This document shows positions 52,259 through 62,100 of a stretch of DNA of 64,000 nt, in pieces (position 1 is the stretch's first letter; each line of letters begins with the position of its first letter). The notes beneath the pieces are model-generated. The model saw only the letters and a list, made by a program, of their open reading frames with translations, made no database searches and had not been told where the DNA came from. The stretch comes from Halococcus agarilyticus (lineage in GTDB: Archaea; Halobacteriota; Halobacteria; Halobacteriales; Halococcaceae): positions 62,001-126,000 of the forward strand of contig NZ_BAFM01000012.1 of assembly GCF_000334895.1 (NCBI RefSeq). The letters run 5' to 3'. A program made the translations under genes and the position numbers.

Positions 52259-55200
52259 TCATCACCGAGAAGGAAACCGCCGCCAGAAACATCGCGGAGA
52301 TCCTGAGCGGCGAGAGCGCGGACGTCGAGCGGCGCAACGGTGTCAACGTCTACAAGTGGGGCGGCCGACGGTGCGTGGGGCTCTCGGGCCACGTCGTCGA
52401 GAACGACTTCCCGCCGGAGTACGCGAACTGGCGCGATGTCGAACCCGTCGAACTCATCGACGCCGAGGTGGTCGTCGAGCCACACGAGAGCCGCGAGAAC
52501 ATCGTCCGTACCCTCCGGCTGCTCGCTCGGGACGCCGACGGCGTCATCATCGCCACCGACTACGACCGCGAGGGGGAACTCATCGGCAAGGAAGCCCACG
52601 ACATCGTCCGAGACGTGACCGACGCCCCGATCCGGCGCGCACGCTTCTCGTCGTTCGCCGAGCCCGAGGTGCGTGAGGCGTTCGACGATCTCGACGATCT
52701 CGATTTCGATCTCGCGGCCGCCGGGGAGGCGCGCCAGGAGATCGACCTCGTCTGGGGCGCAGCACTCACTCGCTTTCTGTCGCTGTCGGCGAAACAGATG
52801 GGCAGCGACTTCATCAGCGTCGGGCGGGTCCAGTCGCCGACCCTCAAGCTGATCGTCGACCGTGAGCGCGAGATCGAGGCGTTCGATCCCGACGACTACT
52901 GGGAGCTGTTCTGCGACCTCGAAAAGGACGACGAGCGCTTCGAGGCCCAATACTTCTACGACGACGACGGCAGCGAGGCCGAGCGAATCTGGGACGAGGA
53001 CGTGGCCGAAACGGTCTACGACGACCTCCGCGGGGCGAGCACGGCAACAGTCGAGGAAGTTCGCCGACGGACGCGAACCGACGACCCACCAGCCCCGTTC
53101 AACACCACCCAGTACATCCGTGCCGCGAGCTCGCTCGGCTACTCCGCCCAGCGCGCGATGAGCCTCGCCGAGGAGCTCTACACCGCGGGGTACATCACCT
53201 ATCCCCGGACCGACAACACAGTGTACCCCGACGATCTCGATGTCGAGGAACTCCTCGGCGAGTTCACCGACCATCCCGAGTTCGGGGACGATGCCGACGC
53301 GCTGCTGGAAGGCGAGCCGACACCCACAGAGGGCGACGAGGAGACCACCGATCACCCACCGATCCACCCCACGGGAGAGCTTCCGTCGACGACTGAACTC
53401 GGTGACGACGAGCGTACGGTGTACGAACTCGTCGTCCGGCGTTTCTTCGCGACCGTGGCCGACCCCGCCGAGTGGGAACACCTCCGGGTGACCGCCGTGG
53501 CCGGCGACCACCAGTTGAAGGCCAACGGCAAGCGCCTGCTGGAGCCGGGGTATCACGCGGTCTACCCCTACGTCGACTCCACCGAGAACCACGTGCCGGA
53601 CGTCGAGGAGGGCGACGAGCTGCCGGTGAGCGACGTCCGGAGCGAGGCCAAGGAAACGCAGCCGCCGCGCCGGCGCGGCCAGTCGCGGCTGATCGAGACG
53701 ATGGAGTCGAAGGAGATTGGGACGAAGTGCTTGACAGGAGACACTCCGATACTCACCGAACGTGACGGGGGCATCGTTCGCGTTCCGATCCGAGAAGCGT
53801 TCGAGAACGGTCGCGTTGCCCTCTCGGACGGTGACACGGACATTGCCATCAACGAAACCGGCCCGAAGACGCTATCGTTCGACGAGTCCGATGGACGGGT
53901 TGCCGAACGGACGCAAACGCTCGTCAGCGAGCGTCCGCTGCGGACGGACGAGCAGGTTCACGACGTGACGACGACTGCCGGATCGTTCTCCGCGACGGGC
54001 GAACACCCCGTGTACAAGCGAACGGACGAGGGTATCGAACTGGCTCGCGTCGCCGAACTCGCGCCGGGCGACGAGTTGCTGTCCGCCCGACGGTCTGTGG
54101 GCGGGAACATCGGTGCGGTTGGGACTATCGCAACATGGGAGGAGTTCGCTGCGTCCTGCGATATCTCGACGAAACTCTACGGAACTGCCTGCAACGCAAC
54201 ACTCCGTGAACACAGAACGGCGACCAATGAAACACAGGTAGAACTCGCCGAGCGACTCGGCACGGACCGAACACACATCAGTGCCTACGAAAACGACCGC
54301 CGAGACGTGCCGGCCTGGATACTGGGCAAACTGGGAATACGACCGCCGAAACTCCATGGATTGAATTACGACTGTGCGTTCGACAACCCCTTTCCCATCG
54401 AGTGGTGTCCTGCGGTCGCCAGGGTGTTTGCGAATCTTCTCGGCGACGGTTCGGTTCACATCAACGAGGCCGAGAACGTCGTCGACATCAGGTATCACAA
54501 CACCGATCGGCGTCTGATCGAACGCTTTTCCGATGACATCGAGTCGATATTCGGATTTCGGCCGACCATCAGCGAGCAAGACGGCCACGAAGCACACCAT
54601 CGATCGAAATATCAGGTGCGGATACCCGGAGCAGTCGGTCGGGTACTGGTGTACGTGCTCGATACCGTGACCGAGAACGGCTGTCCACGCGTTCCGGAGC
54701 CGCTCCAGCCAGCGTTCATCGGTGCGCTGTTCGACGATGAGGGTCACATTTCGACCGACGCCAAGGCGTTCGTCTCGAATATCGACCACGACCTGCTCCG
54801 CGGCGTCGCCGAGATGTTGTCCCAGCACGATATCGATTCGGCTCTTGCCGAGAACCAGCACAAGCTCTACATTCGCGGCCGGAAGCGGTTGGAACCGTTC
54901 CTCGATACGGTACCGATTGCTGCCGACGAGAAGTTCTATCGCGGGCTACAAGCGCTGAAGCGGTACGACGTCACGGAGCACAACGCTCGGCTGCTCCGAG
55001 CGATGGCGGAACGACCGCGAACGTCGGAGGAACTCGCCGCCGTTGTCGGCCTATCGCGCGGGCGCGTCAACGCACTCCTCCGTGAGTTTCGGGCGGCCGG
55101 ATTCGTCCAGAGACATATCGAGGGAAGCAACCGGAGTCACGACGGAAACCGAACGATTCGCTACTCGACGAATGAGTTTTCTGATTCCATCTACGCTACG

Positions 55201-56349
55201 GTACTCGGCAGCCCCGCGACAGCAACGGTGGCGTCGGTCGAAGAGCGTGACTATGACGGGCCGGTGTACGACCTGACCATTGACGAGGAAGCCCCGAACT
55301 TCGCCGTCGAAGGCGGTGTCATCGTCCACAACTCGACCCGCCACAACACCATCGAGAAGCTCTACGACCGGGGGTACATCGAGAACGACCCGCCCCAGCC
55401 GACGACGCTCGCGAAGGCGGTCGTCGACGCCAGCGAGCGCTTCGCCGAGCAGGTCGTGAGCGAGGCGATGACCGAACGGCTCGAAGCCGACATGGACGCG
55501 ATCGCGAGCGGCGAAATCACCCTCGACGAGGTGACCGACGAGTCCCGCGAGATGCTTGCGACCGTTTTCGAGGAACTCCACGACTCGCGCGAGGCGATCG
55601 GCGACTACCTCCGGAACTCGCTCAAGGTCGACAAGACCCTCGGGCCGTGTCCCGACTGCGGGGCGGCCCTGCTCGTCCGCCGGAGTCGTCACGGCTCGTA
55701 CTTCGTGGGCTGTGACGGCTACCCCGACTGCGAGTTCACCCTGCCGCTGCCCTCTTCGGGCAAACCGGTGATCCAGGAGGAAACCTGCGACGAGCACGAA
55801 CTTCGGGCAGTGAAGATGCTCGACGGCCGGAACACGTTCGTCCACGGCTGTCCGATCTGTGCCGCTGAGGACGCCGACGAAACCGAGGATCGCGTGATCG
55901 GTGCGTGTCCCGAATGCGGCGGTGAGAAGGACAATGATGAGGAGGGTGGCGAACTCGCGATCAAGTCCCTCCGGACGGGATCGCGTCTCGCCGGCTGTAC
56001 ACGGTATCCCGATTGTGAGTACTCGCTCCCGCTCCCGCGCCGCGGCGAAATCGAGGTCACCGACGAGTACTGCGAGGAGCACGCATTGCCCGAGCTCGTG
56101 GTCCACTCGGGCGACGATCCGTGGGAACTCGGCTGTCCGGTGTGCAACTATCGGGAGTATCAGGCGCGCCAGGCGGCCACCGATCTCGAAGACCTCGACG
56201 GCCTGGGGGCGAAGACCGCCGAAAAACTCGCCGCCGTCGGGATCGACAGTCTGGACGACCTCCGCGAGGGCGAGGCCGACGCGGTCGCCGCCGAGGTCCA
56301 GGGCGTGAGCGCCGACAACGTCCGAAAATGGCAGGCGAAGGCGGACTGA
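52249..56349 (+). CDS. topA: DNA topoisomerase I (type IA), precursor with an intein
   Basis: The 1,366-aa precursor would splice to about 831 aa. The N-terminal Toprim domain has [11 protein letters not shown] and the acidic DYDREGE triad (104-110). The active-site tyrosine is Tyr318 in [10 protein letters not shown]. The C terminus has three zinc-ribbon motifs (CPDCGA, CPICAA/CPECGG, CPVCN) and a helix-hairpin-helix end ([19 protein letters not shown]). It relaxes negative supercoils. The intein interrupts the conserved GTK^STR motif that follows the active-site domain. The start overlaps a short uORF. Confidence 0.96.
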   Translation: MELIITEKETAARNIAEILSGESADVERRNGVNVYKWGGRRCVGLSGHVVENDFPPEYANWRDVEPVELIDAEVVVEPHESRENIVRTLRLLARDADGVIIATDYDREGELIGKEAHDIVRDVTDAPIRRARFSSFAEPEVREAFDDLDDLDFDLAAAGEARQEIDLVWGAALTRFLSLSAKQMGSDFISVGRVQSPTLKLIVDREREIEAFDPDDYWELFCDLEKDDERFEAQYFYDDDGSEAERIWDEDVAETVYDDLRGASTATVEEVRRRTRTDDPPAPFNTTQYIRAASSLGYSAQRAMSLAEELYTAGYITYPRTDNTVYPDDLDVEELLGEFTDHPEFGDDADALLEGEPTPTEGDEETTDHPPIHPTGELPSTTELGDDERTVYELVVRRFFATVADPAEWEHLRVTAVAGDHQLKANGKRLLEPGYHAVYPYVDSTENHVPDVEEGDELPVSDVRSEAKETQPPRRRGQSRLIETMESKEIGTKCLTGDTPILTERDGGIVRVPIREAFENGRVALSDGDTDIAINETGPKTLSFDESDGRVAERTQTLVSERPLRTDEQVHDVTTTAGSFSATGEHPVYKRTDEGIELARVAELAPGDELLSARRSVGGNIGAVGTIATWEEFAASCDISTKLYGTACNATLREHRTATNETQVELAERLGTDRTHISAYENDRRDVPAWILGKLGIRPPKLHGLNYDCAFDNPFPIEWCPAVARVFANLLGDGSVHINEAENVVDIRYHNTDRRLIERFSDDIESIFGFRPTISEQDGHEAHHRSKYQVRIPGAVGRVLVYVLDTVTENGCPRVPEPLQPAFIGALFDDEGHISTDAKAFVSNIDHDLLRGVAEMLSQHDIDSALAENQHKLYIRGRKRLEPFLDTVPIAADEKFYRGLQALKRYDVTEHNARLLRAMAERPRTSEELAAVVGLSRGRVNALLREFRAAGFVQRHIEGSNRSHDGNRTIRYSTNEFSDSIYATVLGSPATATVASVEERDYDGPVYDLTIDEEAPNFAVEGGVIVHNSTRHNTIEKLYDRGYIENDPPQPTTLAKAVVDASERFAEQVVSEAMTERLEADMDAIASGEITLDEVTDESREMLATVFEELHDSREAIGDYLRNSLKVDKTLGPCPDCGAALLVRRSRHGSYFVGCDGYPDCEFTLPLPSSGKPVIQEETCDEHELRAVKMLDGRNTFVHGCPICAAEDADETEDRVIGACPECGGEKDNDEEGGELAIKSLRTGSRLAGCTRYPDCEYSLPLPRRGEIEVTDEYCEEHALPELVVHSGDDPWELGCPVCNYREYQARQAATDLEDLDGLGAKTAEKLAAVGIDSLDDLREGEADAVAAEVQGVSADNVRKWQAKAD
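53728..55332 (+). mobile_element. Intein of TopA (535 aa)
   Basis: It starts [10 protein letters not shown] (Cys494 of the precursor) and ends GGVIVHN before Ser1029, at junction GTK^STR. Block B is [18 protein letters not shown]-type blocks are [12 protein letters not shown] and [12 protein letters not shown]. An XRE-like HTH lies near the start ([20 protein letters not shown]), and a winged-helix module near the end ([19 protein letters not shown]). The DNA is visibly richer in A/T and less GC3-biased than the extein. Splice residues are intact. Confidence 0.95.
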
Positions 56350-56391
56350 GCCGTGTTCCTCTCTACTGGCCCGTCGTCGTTACGGAAGACG

Positions 56392-56398
56392 TTTTAGG
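56392..56398 (+). promoter_or_regulatory. TATA element of the GGGP synthase gene
   Basis: TTTTAGG is centred about 25 nt before ATG 56420. Confidence 0.55.
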
Positions 56399-56419
56399 CC
56401 ACACTGGAATGGAAACGGT

Positions 56420-57148
56420 ATGAGTGCCCCGTGGACGGAGTGGGACCATATCGTGAAGCTGGACCCCGACAAGACGCTCGTCGACGGCGAGAGCTACGCC
56501 GACGTCTGCGAGACGGGGACCGACGCCATCGAGATCGGCGGGACGACCGGGATGACCGAGGAGAAGATGACCGAGGTCATCGAGGCATGTAGTGAGCACG
56601 ATGTCCCCCTCTACATCGAACCGGGTATCGACGCGACCGTCGTCCACGCCGATTCCCTCGACGGCTATCTCATTCCGATAGTGTTCAACGCCGGCGACGT
56701 CGCGTGGATCACCGGCGCACACAAGGAGTGGGCACGTCTCGACAGCGGAATCGACTGGGAGCGAACCAACACTGAGGCGTACATCGTGCTGAACCCCGAC
56801 TCATCGGTGGCTGAATACACCCAGGCTAACTGCAATCTCGACGCCGATGAGGTTGCGGCCTACGCTACGATCGCCGAACGGATGTTCGGGCAGGAAATCG
56901 TCTACGTCGAGTATTCAGGAACGCTCGGCGACCCAGACGTTGTGAGCGCCGCGAGCGACGCGCTCGACGACGCAACCCTCTTCTACGGTGGCGGAATCGG
57001 CGATTACGACTCCGCGCGCGAGATGGGCGGACGCGCCGACACAGTGATCGTCGGCGATCTCGTCCACGACGCGGGCTGCGATGCGGTCCACGAGACCGTC
57101 CGCGGCGCGAAAGAAGCCGGCCAGGAGCCCGTCGAGCCCGACCGTTGA
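56420..57148 (+). CDS. Phosphoglycerol geranylgeranyltransferase (GGGP synthase)
   Basis: A 242-aa TIM-barrel enzyme of the PcrB/GGGPS family. It joins geranylgeranyl diphosphate to glycerol-1-phosphate, the first ether-lipid step in archaea. The substrate-binding motifs are [11 protein letters not shown] near the N terminus, [10 protein letters not shown], then VEYSGTLG and [15 protein letters not shown]. The C-terminal [11 protein letters not shown] holds the phosphate. The leaderless promoter supports ATG 56420. It is the second gene after topA in a plus-strand run that also includes the amphi-Trp and aspS genes. Confidence 0.94.
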   Translation: MSAPWTEWDHIVKLDPDKTLVDGESYADVCETGTDAIEIGGTTGMTEEKMTEVIEACSEHDVPLYIEPGIDATVVHADSLDGYLIPIVFNAGDVAWITGAHKEWARLDSGIDWERTNTEAYIVLNPDSSVAEYTQANCNLDADEVAAYATIAERMFGQEIVYVEYSGTLGDPDVVSAASDALDDATLFYGGGIGDYDSAREMGGRADTVIVGDLVHDAGCDAVHETVRGAKEAGQEPVEPDR

Positions 57149-57178
57149 GGGGTTTCTGCACGCCGAACGATGCCACTG

Positions 57179-57188
57179 TTCTTATACG
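57179..57188 (+). promoter_or_regulatory. TATA element of the amphi-Trp gene
   Basis: TTCTTATACG is centred about 25 nt before ATG 57209. Confidence 0.55.
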
Positions 57189-57208
57189 ATCGGTGCGTAC
57201 GAACACGC

Positions 57209-57490
57209 ATGCCCGAAGAGGTGCTTTTCGAAACCGAGGGGTCGATGGAGCGGAGCGAGATCGCCAACTATCTGCGGACCGTGGCAGACAGGCTCGACGC
57301 CGGCGACGAAATCGGCCTCGACGCTGGCGACCAGCACGTGACGCTCGACCCGCCGGCGCGGCCGACGTTCGAGGTCAAAGCCGAACGCGAGACCAACGGT
57401 GGTCCGGACGAGTTGAGCGTCGAGTTCGAGATCGAATGGGACGAAGGCGAGTCGGGAACGGGCGGGGACGGACGACTCTCGATCGAGTGA
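57209..57490 (+). CDS. Amphi-Trp domain protein
   Basis: A 93-aa protein with the amphi-Trp fold: MPEEVLFETEGSMERSEIA at the N terminus, the LRTVADRLDAGD helix (about 20-33), and a beta hairpin ending VEFEIEWDEGE. The conserved tryptophan is in IEWDE. The function is unknown. The start at ATG 57209 has leaderless spacing; an upstream ATG at 57170 would add 13 poorly conserved residues. It lies between the GGGP synthase gene and aspS on the same strand. Confidence 0.85.
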   Translation: MPEEVLFETEGSMERSEIANYLRTVADRLDAGDEIGLDAGDQHVTLDPPARPTFEVKAERETNGGPDELSVEFEIEWDEGESGTGGDGRLSIE

Positions 57491-57507
57491 GCGCGCCGAA
57501 GGGCGGC

Positions 57508-57514
57508 GTTTAAG
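57508..57514 (+). promoter_or_regulatory. TATA element of aspS
   Basis: GTTTAAG is centred about 28 nt before ATG 57539. Confidence 0.6.
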
Positions 57515-57538
57515 ACCGCGGCTCCGAAACTCCGCAGC

Positions 57539-58837
57539 ATGCAGGACCGAACCCACGCCGCCGCGGCCATACCGGGCGAAACGGTGACGGTTGCTGGCTG
57601 GGCACACGAGATCCGCGACCTCGGCGGGATCGCCTTCCTGATCGTCCGTGACCGCACCGGGAAGATCCAGGTCAAGTTCGAGAAAGAGGCGATGGACGAC
57701 GAGCTCGTCGAGGCCGGCACCGACCTCACCCGCGAGAGCGTCGTCGCCGTCACCGGCGATGTCGAGGAAGAGGATCGCGCACCGACCGGCGTCGAGATCG
57801 TTCCCGAGTCGGTCGACGTGATCGCGCCCGCCGAGCCCGAACTCCCGCTCGATCCCTCCGAGAAGGTCGAGGCCGAACTCCCTACCCGGCTCGACAACCG
57901 CACCCTCGACCTCCGGCGTGAGGAGGGGAAGGCGATCTTCGAGATCCGTGCCGAGGTCCTTCGAGCGGCCCGCGAGGCGTTCCGCGACCTCGGCTGCACC
58001 GAGATCAACACTCCGAAGATCGTCGCCACCGGGACCGAAGGCGGGACCGAGCTGTTCCCGATCACCTACTTCGGCCAGGAAGCGTTCATGAACCAGTCCC
58101 CGCAGCTGTTCAAACAGCTGATGGTCGGCAGCGGTCTCGAACGGGTCTCCGAGATCGGGCCGATCTTCCGGGCCGAGGAGCACAACACGCCCCGCCACCT
58201 CAACGAGGCGACCTCGATCGACTTCGAGTCGGCGTTCATCGACCACGAGGAGGCGATGGACGCGTGCGAGCAGGTCGTCCGGGCGGCCTACGAGGGCGTC
58301 GCCGCGAACTGCACCGACCAGCTCGACACGCTCGGCTACGACGACTTTTCGGTTCCCGACGAGGCGTTCCCGCGACTGACCTACGAGGAGGCGATCGAGC
58401 GGATCAACGCCACCGGCGAGCTCGACGAGCAGTTGGTGTGGGGCGACGACCTCCCGACCGAGGGCGAGAAGGCGCTCGGCAGCGACGTCGGCGGCCACTA
58501 CTTCGTGACCGACTGGCCGAGCGAGATCAAACCGTTCTACATCAAGGATCACGACGACGGCGAACTCTCGACGGGGTTCGACATGATGGCCCCGACCATG
58601 GAGCTCGTCTCGGGCGGCCAGCGTGAGCACCGTCACGACCATCTCGTCGAGGGGTTCGAACAGCAGGGTCTCGACCCCGAGGCGTTCGAGTACTACACCA
58701 AGATGTTCAAGTACGGGATGCCGCCCCACGCTGGCTGGGCGATCGGTGCCGAGCGTCTCGTGATGACGATGCTCGACCTGCCGAACATCCGGGAGGCGGT
58801 GCTGTTCCCGCGGGATCGCCAACGGCTGAGTCCGTAA
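57539..58837 (+). CDS. aspS: Aspartyl-tRNA synthetase, probably non-discriminating
   Basis: A 432-aa archaeal class II AspRS. The N-terminal OB-fold anticodon domain (about 1-100) has His23 in [11 protein letters not shown] and Pro82 in [10 protein letters not shown]. Motif 2 is in [14 protein letters not shown], and motif 3 is [13 protein letters not shown]. In archaeal AspRS, a histidine in place of Trp and a proline in place of Lys at the equivalents of these positions go with charging both tRNA-Asp and tRNA-Asn, as I recall. This fits the GatB gene nearby. Leaderless promoter. Confidence 0.95.
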   Translation: MQDRTHAAAAIPGETVTVAGWAHEIRDLGGIAFLIVRDRTGKIQVKFEKEAMDDELVEAGTDLTRESVVAVTGDVEEEDRAPTGVEIVPESVDVIAPAEPELPLDPSEKVEAELPTRLDNRTLDLRREEGKAIFEIRAEVLRAAREAFRDLGCTEINTPKIVATGTEGGTELFPITYFGQEAFMNQSPQLFKQLMVGSGLERVSEIGPIFRAEEHNTPRHLNEATSIDFESAFIDHEEAMDACEQVVRAAYEGVAANCTDQLDTLGYDDFSVPDEAFPRLTYEEAIERINATGELDEQLVWGDDLPTEGEKALGSDVGGHYFVTDWPSEIKPFYIKDHDDGELSTGFDMMAPTMELVSGGQREHRHDHLVEGFEQQGLDPEAFEYYTKMFKYGMPPHAGWAIGAERLVMTMLDLPNIREAVLFPRDRQRLSP

Positions 58838-58852
58838 CGACGGCGGGTGCCA

Positions 58853-58876
58853 GCGAGACGCGTGATCAAGTCTCGC
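58853..58876. terminator. Hairpin 15 nt after aspS
   Basis: GCGAGAC (58853-58859) and GTCTCGC (58870-58876) form a perfect 7-bp stem with a 10-nt loop, positioned as a 3'-end structure. The right arm overlaps an aspS-tail relic. Confidence 0.45.
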
Positions 58877-58985
58877 CGGACCGACAGCGGCTGAATCCGT
58901 AACAGGACGATCCGTTCGGTCATCGAACACCCACTCGCCGCACATCGTCTTCCAGACTTCCGAGAGGCAGTCGTCTTCGCCACCG
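58870..58985 (+). pseudogene. Decayed duplicates of the aspS 3' end
   Basis: 58870-58902 encodes VSPDRQRLNP plus TAA, matching the true tail [11 protein letters not shown] plus TAA. 58950-58985 encodes RLPDFREAVVFA, matching [12 protein letters not shown] just upstream of the true tail. The two relics are in the order tail, then pre-tail, so they represent at least two partial copies, not one. Confidence 0.55.
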
Positions 58986-59116
58986 CCGTCTGAGTTCGTC
59001 TAGTTGGGAGATATGTCTGCTTGCGTATCGGGGTCCTGTCATCGTATCAGGTCATACTGACTAGTCTTGGTTCATCACAAAAGAAGAACAGTCCCTGATA
59101 CCGGCTCGTTCGAACG

Positions 59117-62100
59117 CTACTCGACGGTAATCCGCCCCGTACGAGTGCTCGCGTTGACCGTCACCGAGTAGACGATTTCGCCGGCCTGGAAGGTGCTCGT
59201 GTCGATAGTGAACGTCACCTGCTGAGATTCGCCCGCATCCAGCGTGACGCTCTGTTGTTGGGTGGTGTTCTGGTCGACGGACGTGATGACCTCGTTGGTG
59301 AACTTATCGACGAAGTTCCCCGAACCGAAGAGGTCGAACCACGCGCCATCGGCCACGCGCTCGGCAAGTACGCGCAGATCGAGGGTGGGGTCGTACGCCT
59401 CACCGCGCAGATTGTTGTAGTTCCGGATGTAATCGACGTCCGGCGAGACCGAGATGAGTTTCGCGTTATTGCTGTCGATCAGACTCACCAGCTCGTCCTG
59501 CGTTGGGTCCGTCGACAGCCGATCGCTGTCCTCGTTCGTGATGTCGATGAGGACGTTCTTGGCGTCCGAGCGCGGCGAGAGCGCGTTCAGTGAGCCACGG
59601 ATCGCCCGGTAATTGGCCTCGAACGCCCCGCTGGCCGAGATCCCGTCGATCGTCCGTTCGGTCTGGGCAACGTTGCTCGAGTAGTCCTGTCGCAGCACTG
59701 CCGAACCCTTACCGTAGGTCACGACCGCAAAGCGGGCGTCGATTCCCTGACTTTCGAGTTCGCTGTTGAACCCGCGGATGTCGTCCCTGACCTGATCGAT
59801 GTAGGGCTGCATGCTGCCTGAGTCATCGAGCAGGAACACGATGTCGACCTTTCCGGTTGTCTGGCCGGTCGCATCGAGGGTTGCGTTCGCGCCACAGTCG
59901 TTGGCCTGACCGACGTTGGTGACGTTTGCGGTGATCGTCGCCTGTTCGCCTTGGGTGACAGTATCCGGTGCCGTGACGTCGCTCACCTGGACGTTACACC
60001 GTGGGGTGAAGCCGCTTCCAGAGAGGGGCACCGTGACGTCCTGCTGGTTCACAGCATCGCTCTCGACGACCAGGCTCGCCTCCTTCGGTCCGTCCGAAGT
60101 GGGCGAGAAGCCGACGGTTATCTCCCGCACTTCGCCGGGCGCGAGTGTGAACGGTCCGGCACCGTCGACGATGCTGAATTCCTCACCGTTCGCACCGACG
60201 ATGCTCGTATCAGTCACGACGAGTGGTGCGGTACCGTCGTTGGTGACCGTGAACGTCGTCGTGTTCGTGGTTCCGTTCGCCACCTGTCCGAAGTCGTACC
60301 GAGCCGGATCCACGACCAAGTTCGACGCGGTACCCGTTCCGGTGAGGTTCGCGGTGACGGTCGGTTGGTTGGGGTCGTCGCTCTGCACTTCGAGTGTCGC
60401 GTTTTTCGCGCCCGCGGACCCGGGCGAGAACTCGACGGTTACCTCACGGCTTTGACCCGGTTCGATTTTGAATGGGGCGTCGGGTCCGACGATGGTGAAC
60501 TCGCTGGCGTTCGCGCCGACGATGTTCAGTGCACTCACGTTGAGGCCGGCGGTGCCGTCGTTGGTGATGGTGAACGTCGTCTGGTTCGTCGAGCCAGCAG
60601 ACACCTCGCCGAGGTCACGCGTTTCGGGCGTGAGCGAGATGGACGGCGCGATGCTCGTCCCGGAGATCGGTACCGTCACGGTGGGCTGGTCGGGGTCGTC
60701 GCTCTCGACGATGAACGTCGCCTTCTTCTCGCCGACTGAGGTAGGCGCGAAGTCGATACGGACTTCGACGCTCTGTGATTCGCCGGGCTGGAGTACGAAC
60801 GGCCCACCACCGTCGGTGATGGTGAAGTCGCTCGCGTTCGCGCCGACGATGCTCGTCGAGGAGACCGACAGCGGCGCGTCTCCATCGTTGGTGATGGTGA
60901 ATGTCTGGGTCTGGTTGCTGCCAGCCGGCACCTGCCGGTAATCGTAACTCGGTGGGTCGACGACGATGTTCGACGCGGTGCCCGTTCCGGTGAGGTTCGC
61001 GGTGACGGTCGGCTGGTCGGGGTCGTCGCTAGCGAGTTCGATCGTCGCACTCTTCGCACCCGTCGAGTTCGGCATGAACCGGACTCGGATATCGCGCGAT
61101 TCACCGGGTGCTAGCAGATACGACCGTCCGCCGTCGACGAGTGCGAACTCGCTCGCGTTCGTACCGGAGATGGTCGTTCCCGAGACCGTCAGCGGCGCGG
61201 TGCCGTCATTGGTCACCGTGAACGTCGTGACGTTGCCCGTGTTGATAGGCACTCCTCCGTAGTCGTACTCCGTCGGCGTCAGATTGATATTCGGTTCGAC
61301 GCTCTCGCCGGAGAGCGGTACCGTCAGCGTTGGCTGGTCGCTGTCGTCGCTTTCGACGACGAGATTCGCCGTCTTGTTCCCCGTCGAAGTCGGGGCGAAC
61401 TCGACAGTGACCTCTCGACTCTCACCGGGTGCGAGTGTGAACGCACCACCGCCATCGGTGATGGTGAACTCACTCGCGTTGTCGCCCGCGATGCTCGTTC
61501 CGGAGACCGACAGCGGTGCAGTGCCGTCGTTCGTCACCGTGAACGTCTGCGTCGAATTCCCATTATTCGCTACCTGACCGTAGTCGTTACTCTCGGGATC
61601 GACGACGATGTTCGATTCGACGCCTGTGCCGGAGAGATTGGACGAAACGGCCGGTTGATCGGGGTCGTTGCTCTCGACTTCCAGTGTCGCACTTTTCTCC
61701 CCCGTCGAACCAGGAGCGAACTCGACGGTGATTTCACGAGATTCTCCCGGTGCGAGCGTGAATGCCCCGCCACCGTCGGTGATCGTGAACTCACCTGCAT
61801 CAGCACCGACGATGTTGGTTGCGCTCACGTCAAGGGGTGCAGTCCCATCGTTGGTCACCGTGAATGTCGTGGTGTTCGCCGAGCCAGTCGGAACGTCACC
61901 GTAATCGTGACTCGGTGGTGACAGATTGACATTCGGTTCGACGCTCTCACCGGAGAGCGGAACCGTCACGGTCGGCTGGTCAGGATCGTCGCTCTCGACG
62001 ACGAGATTCGCCGTCTTGTTCCCCGCGGAGGTTGGGGCAAACTGAACGGTGACATTTCGGGATTCACCGGGTGCGAGTGTAAACGCTCCGCCACCATCGG

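Noticed and set aside
50079-53592. Two long minus-strand open frames opposite gatB, trpB and topA
   Set aside because: Antisense shadows. The plus-strand genes have clear catalytic residues.
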